DNA from: Actinomadura parmotrematis
GTDB lineage: Bacteria > Actinomycetota > Actinomycetes > Streptosporangiales > Streptosporangiaceae
Direction: 5' to 3'
NCBI RefSeq assembly: GCF_019458805.1
Contig: NZ_JAIBOA010000015.1
Coordinates: 152,007-216,006, forward strand
Length of the DNA stretch: 64,000 nucleotides
The notes under the pieces were generated by a model. That model was not told the DNA's origin and did no database searches. It saw nothing but the letters and a program-made list of their open reading frames with translations. A program made the position numbers and the translations under genes. Each line of letters opens with the position of its first letter. Within the stretch, counting starts at the first letter, position 1. Shown here piece by piece: positions 59,834-64,000 of this stretch.

Positions 59834-60745
59834 ATGCCCGACCAGCACGTGACCTTCGGCGTCAAGACGACCCCGATGCGCGCCGGCTACCAGGAGATCC
59901 TGCGCGTCTGGCAGGAGGCCGACGAGCGGCCCGAGCTCGCCGACGCCTGGCTCTGGGACCACCTGACGGCCCTCGGCCCCGACCCGGCGGCGCCCGTCCT
60001 GGAGGGCTGGACGCTGCTCGCCGCCCTCGCCGCCCGCACCGAGCGGCTCGGCCTCGGCCTGCTGGTGACCAGCAACCGGATCCGCGAGCCGGCCGTCCTC
60101 GGCAAGATCGCGACGACGGTGGACGTGATCTCCGGCGGCCGCCTCGTCATGGGCCTCGGCGTCGGCGGCACCCGGCAGCCGCCCGGCACGGGCGGGATCC
60201 CCGGCCCGAACCCCGCCGTCGCCGAGTACGCCGCCTACGGCCTGGACCTCGTCCCGCCCGGCGAGGGCGTCGAGCGGCTCGCCGAGACGATCGCGATCCT
60301 CAAGGGCATGTGGACCGAGGAGGTGCTCGACTTCGCCGGCCGCCACTACACCCTCACCGGCAACCGCAACGAGCCGAAGCCCGTCCGGCCGGGCGGCCCG
60401 CCGCTGCTCCTCGGCGGCTGGGGGACGCGCGTGCTCCGGCTCGTCGCCGAGCACGCCGACGCCTGGAACGTCCCCGGCCCGCCGCACAACGACGTCGCGT
60501 GGATCGCCGGGCGGGCGCGCGTCCTCGACGCGCACTGCGCCGACATCGGCCGCGACCCGGCGGAGATCGCCCGCTCGGTGCAGTACATCGTGGACACCGC
60601 CGACGCGGCCGGCACCCGCGCCGCCGTCGCCGAGCTGATCGCCGCCGGCATGACGCACATCGTCCTCAGCCTGCGCCCGCCCTACCCGCCGGGCGCCGTC
60701 GCGTGGCTGGTCGAGGAGGTCGTCCGCCCCGCCCGGGAGGGCTAG
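59834..60745 (+). CDS. LLM-class (luciferase-like) oxidoreductase, probably F420-dependent
   Basis: The protein has 303 residues. The bacterial luciferase-like TIM barrel includes WLWDHLTAL, NRIREPAVLGKIATTVDVISGGRLVMGLGVG (family signature, spread over two helices) and GGWGTRVLRLVAEHADAWN. Relatives use F420 or FMN. A GGGAGG site precedes the ATG. It ends within two bases of a MITE-like remnant. Confidence 0.85.
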   Translation: MPDQHVTFGVKTTPMRAGYQEILRVWQEADERPELADAWLWDHLTALGPDPAAPVLEGWTLLAALAARTERLGLGLLVTSNRIREPAVLGKIATTVDVISGGRLVMGLGVGGTRQPPGTGGIPGPNPAVAEYAAYGLDLVPPGEGVERLAETIAILKGMWTEEVLDFAGRHYTLTGNRNEPKPVRPGGPPLLLGGWGTRVLRLVAEHADAWNVPGPPHNDVAWIAGRARVLDAHCADIGRDPAEIARSVQYIVDTADAAGTRAAVAELIAAGMTHIVLSLRPPYPPGAVAWLVEEVVRPAREG

Positions 60746-60904
60746 GGCGTGTTCTGCGGATCTACGTTCTGCTGCGCGGCGCCCAGGCGGCCCCCGGCGG
60801 CGTTGTCGTCGGTCGACGGCCGGCACCGGGCCGCCTCCCTCCTCCGCCTTGCCGGGGACCACCTGGACACCGCTCACGACGAACAAGACCCACCGAACAC
60901 GCCC
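60745..60904. mobile_element. MITE-like / insertion-sequence remnant
   Basis: GGGCGTGTTC (60745-60754) faces GAACACGCCC (60895-60904). Extended over about 25 bases the two ends agree in most positions (GGGCGTGTTCTGCGGATCT against GGGCGTGTTCGGTGGGTCT). The 160-base interior has no gene. Such ends are typical, as I recall, of IS5-group elements in actinomycetes. No clear target duplication is seen. Confidence 0.65.
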
Positions 60905-60939
60905 TGGCGGGCCGGTCCGGCCGGTGCCTACGATGCGGC

Positions 60940-61734
60940 GTGACCTACGAGATCTTGAACGTGGCGCTCGCGCAGACCGCGTCCGTCCCGCACGATGTGC
61001 GGGCCAACGCGGCCGCCGCGGCCGGGCTGGTCCGCCGCGCCGCGGACGCCGGGGCGGAGCTGCTGGTCCTCCCCGAGCTGTTCCTCACCGGCTACGACCT
61101 GACCTTCGTGGACGACCCCGCCGCCTACGTCACCGAGGACGATCCGCGCCTCGACGGCGTCCGCGCGGCCGCCCGGGACGCGGGCGTGACGACCGTCCTC
61201 GGCGCGGCCCTGCGCCGCCCCGGCGGCGCCGCCTGGATCGCCTCGCTCGTGCTGCTCCCCGACGGCGGCACGCACCCGCACGGCAAGTGCCACCTGCACG
61301 GCCCCGAGCGGGACGCGTTCGAGCCCGCCGGGGAGGGCCGCGTCCTGGACGTGGCGGGCTGGAAGGTCGGTCTCGCCGTCTGCTACGACGCCGGGGTGCC
61401 CGCCCACGCGGCGGGCGCGGCGGCGCGCGGCGCCGAGGTCTACGCCGGATCGGCGCTGTACACGCAGGCCGAGACGCGGCGCCTGGACCTGCACTTCGCG
61501 GCCCGCGCCATGGACCACCGCATGTACGCCGTCGTCGCCAACCACGCGGGCGGCGGCGCCGGCTGGGTGTCGTGCGGCGGCAGCGGCGCCTGGCACCCCG
61601 ACGGGACGCGGCTGGTGCAGGCGGCGACGGGGGAGGGCATCGTCACCGCCGCTCTGGCCCGCGCCGAGATGGCGGAGCTGCGCGACCGCGACGCGGCGGC
61701 CGGGTACCCGCGCGGCGCCGCGCCCCCGCGCTGA
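60940..61734 (+). CDS. Nitrilase-superfamily (carbon-nitrogen) hydrolase
   Basis: This 264-residue protein starts with GTG. The catalytic triad is complete: Glu46 (LPELFL), Lys116 (HGKCHL) and Cys148 (VCYDAGVP). It cleaves a C-N bond in an amide or nitrile. The GTG lies 5 bases after TACGAT, so the mRNA is leaderless. The substrate is unknown; the convergent neighbour is fumarylacetoacetase. Confidence 0.88.
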   Translation: MTYEILNVALAQTASVPHDVRANAAAAAGLVRRAADAGAELLVLPELFLTGYDLTFVDDPAAYVTEDDPRLDGVRAAARDAGVTTVLGAALRRPGGAAWIASLVLLPDGGTHPHGKCHLHGPERDAFEPAGEGRVLDVAGWKVGLAVCYDAGVPAHAAGAAARGAEVYAGSALYTQAETRRLDLHFAARAMDHRMYAVVANHAGGGAGWVSCGGSGAWHPDGTRLVQAATGEGIVTAALARAEMAELRDRDAAAGYPRGAAPPR

Positions 61735-61743
61735 CGGCCGCCC

Positions 61744-62961
61744 TCAGCAGGTCGCGGGAAGGACGGTGCCGGTCACCTCGCCGAGCCCGATGACCGCGCC
61801 GTCCGGTCCGGGCGCGGTGCCGCGGATCGTGACGGTGTCGCCGTCCTCCAGGAACGCGCGCGCGGACCCGTCGGCGAGCGTGACGGGCTCGGCGCCGTTC
61901 CACGTCAGCTCCAGCAGGCAGCCGCGCTGCCCGCGCCCGGGCCCGGACACGGTGCCGGACGCGAACAGGTCGCCGGTGCGGAGCGGCGCGCCGTTGACGG
62001 TGGCGTGCGCGAGCTGCTGCGGCGACGTCCAGTACATCTCCCGGAACGGCGGCTCCGCCACCCGCCCGCCGTTGATCAGGACCTCCAGCCGCAGGTCCAG
62101 CCCCCACGGCTCGGCGGTGCGCAGGTAGGGCAGCGGCGCGGGGTCCTGCGCGGGCGGCGCGACGCGGGCCGCCTCCAGCGCGGCGACCGGCACCACCCAC
62201 GGCGACACCGACGTCGCGAACGACTTGGACAGGAACGGCCCGAGCGGCTGCGCCTCCCACTGCTGGACGTCGCGCGCGCTCCAGTCGTTGACCAGCACGA
62301 ACCCGAACACGTGGTCGCGGAACGCGTCCACCGCCACCGGCCGCCCCGGCGCCGACGGGACGCCCGCCACGAACCCCACCTCGGCCTCGATGTCGAGCCG
62401 CAGCGACGGCCCGAACCCCGGCTCGTCCTGGCCGGGCACGCGGCGCTGCCCGCAGGGCCGCACGACCGGCGTCCCCGACGGGTACACCGTCCCGGCCCGC
62501 CCGTGGTAGCCGACCGGCAGCCGCTTCCAGTTCGGCAGCAGCGGCTCGCCCTGCGGGCGGAACATGCGGCCGACGTTCGCCGCGTGGTGCTCGGAGGAGT
62601 AGAAGTCGACGTAGTCGGCGACCTCGAAGGGCCGGGCGAGCTCCACCGCGCCGAGCGGGACGAGGTGCGGCTCGACGTCCGCGCGGTGCGCCTCGCCGCC
62701 CAGCAGCTCGGTGAGCCGCGCCCGGTTGGCCGCCCAGGCGGCCCGCCCGGCGGCCATGAAGGCGTTGAGGGAGCCGGCCGCGAACCAGCCCCGGTCCTCG
62801 ACGAGCCCGGCGGCGGCGAGCCCGGCGAGGTCGAGGACGCGGTCCCCGATCCGCACCCCGGCGCGCGGCGGCCCGCCGGACCGGGTGAAGATCCCGTAGG
62901 GCAGGTTCGCGAGGCCGAAGCCGCCGTCGTCGCCGGTCTCGGCCCAGGCACGTGTGCTCAT
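61744..62961 (-). CDS. fahA: Fumarylacetoacetase
   Basis: The protein has 405 residues. The N-terminal SH3-like domain starts FGLANLPYGIF. The metal-binding catalytic domain has VDFYSSEHHAANVGRMFR (the YSS(K/R/E)-HHATN-type signature), EAEVGFV and the LVNDWSARDVQQWE loop. It hydrolyses fumarylacetoacetate at the end of tyrosine catabolism. The start at 62961 has GGGAGG 9 bases upstream; the ATG at 62970 is too close to it. The other tyrosine-pathway genes are not adjacent. Confidence 0.93.
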   Translation of the reverse strand: MSTRAWAETGDDGGFGLANLPYGIFTRSGGPPRAGVRIGDRVLDLAGLAAAGLVEDRGWFAAGSLNAFMAAGRAAWAANRARLTELLGGEAHRADVEPHLVPLGAVELARPFEVADYVDFYSSEHHAANVGRMFRPQGEPLLPNWKRLPVGYHGRAGTVYPSGTPVVRPCGQRRVPGQDEPGFGPSLRLDIEAEVGFVAGVPSAPGRPVAVDAFRDHVFGFVLVNDWSARDVQQWEAQPLGPFLSKSFATSVSPWVVPVAALEAARVAPPAQDPAPLPYLRTAEPWGLDLRLEVLINGGRVAEPPFREMYWTSPQQLAHATVNGAPLRTGDLFASGTVSGPGRGQRGCLLELTWNGAEPVTLADGSARAFLEDGDTVTIRGTAPGPDGAVIGLGEVTGTVLPATC

Positions 62962-62986
62962 GGCGCCCATCCTCCCCGAGCGGCGG

Positions 62987-63832
62987 TCAGCGGCCGTCGG
63001 CGGGCGGGACGGGGCTGCTGCGGAGCTGCCCGGACGGCGGGTCGCGGTCCCAGAGCGGCCGCCCGTCGTCGTCGGCGGTGGTGTCCACCTCGGGGGCGTG
63101 CCAGACGGGCCGCCCGCCCGCGCCGGCGTCCGCGTCCTCGGCGCGGTCCTCGACCGGCGGGTCGGGCTCCTCGTCGGTGTCCGGCAGGACGGGCATGACG
63201 AGGTCGGGGCGCGTGGTGGAGGCCTTCCCGGCCGGGGGCGCGGCGCCGTTCCGGACGAGCTCGACGTCCGTCGGCAGCAGCGCGGGCGGCGCGGGGTCGG
63301 CCTCGTCCGCCGGCTCCGCTGGTCCCTCCGGCTCCGGCTCCGGCGCGGGGGCGGGGGCGGGGGCGGGGGCGGGGGCGTCCCGGCGCGGGGCGCGGAGCCG
63401 CTTGATCATCGTCAGCCAGAGCCAGACCGCCAGGACGAGCGCGACGTGCGGCGCCACCGCGACACCGCCCCGCACCCGCTCGGCGTCCAGCGACCCGTAG
63501 CCCCAGACGGCGTGCTGCACGCCGAGCGCCGCGCCGCCCGCGAGCAGCAGCACGAGCAGCGCCCAGCGGACCGCCCGCGACCACCAGCGGCCGTGCCGGG
63601 CCACGATCAGGCCGAGCACGGTGATGACGAGCAGCGCGTCCGCCATCACCGGATAGGCGGGCGCCCAGCGGCGGCCGACGCGGCCCGCGAGCGCGAGCTC
63701 GCGCAGCGGCTCGTAGGTCACCGCGAACGCCGCGGCGGCGAGCACCACGACGGCGAGGACCGCGAATGTCGCCAGCAGGCGGCGGAGCGCGCGGCCCTGG
63801 CGCGGGGCGGCTTCGGGACGGTCAGCGGGCAT
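62987..63832 (-). CDS. DUF2637 membrane protein
   Basis: The protein has 281 residues. Four membrane helices (about 20-38, 63-80, 88-108 and 122-140) form the DUF2637 domain. A Pro/Ala-rich spacer coded by a GGGGGC microsatellite and a long acidic, disordered C-terminus follow. DUF2637 proteins occur in SpdB-like transfer roles and in unknown chromosomal settings; here there is no plasmid gene. Start chosen at MPADRP; an earlier in-frame ATG is possible. Confidence 0.7.
   Translation of the reverse strand: MPADRPEAAPRQGRALRRLLATFAVLAVVVLAAAAFAVTYEPLRELALAGRVGRRWAPAYPVMADALLVITVLGLIVARHGRWWSRAVRWALLVLLLAGGAALGVQHAVWGYGSLDAERVRGGVAVAPHVALVLAVWLWLTMIKRLRAPRRDAPAPAPAPAPAPEPEPEGPAEPADEADPAPPALLPTDVELVRNGAAPPAGKASTTRPDLVMPVLPDTDEEPDPPVEDRAEDADAGAGGRPVWHAPEVDTTADDDGRPLWDRDPPSGQLRSSPVPPADGR
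63345..63376. repeat. GGGGGC microsatellite inside the DUF2637 gene
   Basis: Five or more GGGGGC hexamers in a row (plus strand) encode the Ala-Pro spacer of the DUF2637 protein. Length changes would keep the frame. The G tracts could also form quadruplexes. Confidence 0.7.
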
Positions 63833-64000
63833 CGGGGGCACTCGTTTCCACGGGTCGTTCCTTCGGAGGTTAGCCAGGCGGGCCCGGCGCGGCCCGCCGT
63901 TCATGATGATCGTCTGAAGGGGTCTTTCACCGCCGGGCCGGGTGAAACGGGTACGAGTACGTTGAAAGTGACAATGGCGTCCCCCTTACTGGAGGCAGCG
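63833..64000. other. Right-edge region with a possible gene start
   Basis: This stretch holds the divergent promoter of the DUF2637 gene and a possible start ATG at 63974 (MASPLLEAA to the edge), preceded by TACGTT. It includes a TTA leucine codon, which would be rare and bldA-linked. Only nine codons are visible. Confidence 0.3.

Overview
The window is about 64 kb of very GC-rich chromosomal DNA. The gene families point to a mycelial actinomycete, most likely Actinomadura or another Thermomonosporaceae. The signs are a mycothiol gene (mshA), CarD, a SenX3/RegX3/PhoU set, a WhiJ-like XRE (DUF5753) with DUF397 partners, a DUF2637 protein, putative F420-type oxidoreductases, many TetR/MarR/LuxR regulators, and frequent GTG (plus a few probable TTG) starts. 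The family assignment is an inference from gene content. I saw no rRNA, tRNA, CRISPR array or complete insertion sequence. The DNA reads as ordinary chromosome with small accessory patches.

Layout. 0-3.5 kb: secreted lipase (cut by the left edge), Tat-exported sulfatase, bulb-lectin protein, then a 78-bp repeat block. 3.4-6.4 kb: VOC protein, a long palindromic element, and a WhiJ-type module (two DUF397 genes, XRE/DUF5753, divergent ATPase). 6.5-11.7 kb: nitrobindin, Nur-like Fur regulator, YgfZ, Dtd, BKACE enzyme, asparaginase. 11.7-18.6 kb: small membrane proteins, a transporter remnant, DUF2207 protein, zinc peptidase, an hbhA-like locus (XRE, HbhA-like, DUF2516), SGNH lipoprotein. 18.7-23.5 kb: TetR/MMPL pair, GNAT, secreted protein, SRPBCC protein. 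23.5-28.9 kb: PLP decarboxylase, cytochrome bd oxidase (cydAB) divergent from blaI and an M56 peptidase over a shared triple operator. 28.9-43 kb: efflux pumps with regulators, a tryptophanyl-tRNA synthetase behind an apparent Trp attenuator, a LuxR-ATPase regulator, an AlkZ-like protein, macro domain and stress proteins. 43-49.8 kb: acyl-CoA synthetase/TIGR03084 pair, methyltransferase, RPH-like enzyme, SDR. 49.9-59.3 kb: conserved core (mshA, ybjN, gpmA, phoU<->senX3-regX3, lpqE-like lipoprotein, carD-ispF). 59.3-64 kb: MarR/LLM pair, a MITE-like remnant, nitrilase, fumarylacetoacetase, DUF2637 protein.

How the parts work together. Several divergent regulator/target pairs carry visible operators: BlaI with cydAB, TetR with MMPL, and MarR with the LLM oxidoreductase. 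The PhoU/SenX3/RegX3 intergenic region carries PHO-box-like repeats. Many genes have a TANNNT -10 box 5-9 nt before the start codon and no Shine-Dalgarno sequence, which suggests leaderless mRNAs. The most unusual non-coding signal is a family of long, nearly perfect palindromes (3.9, 11.8 and 46.6 kb, with a half copy at 12.8 kb). They share a GCGGCGTGTTG-type core, and some have outer GACCACCCGGTC arms. All of them sit at 3' ends of genes.
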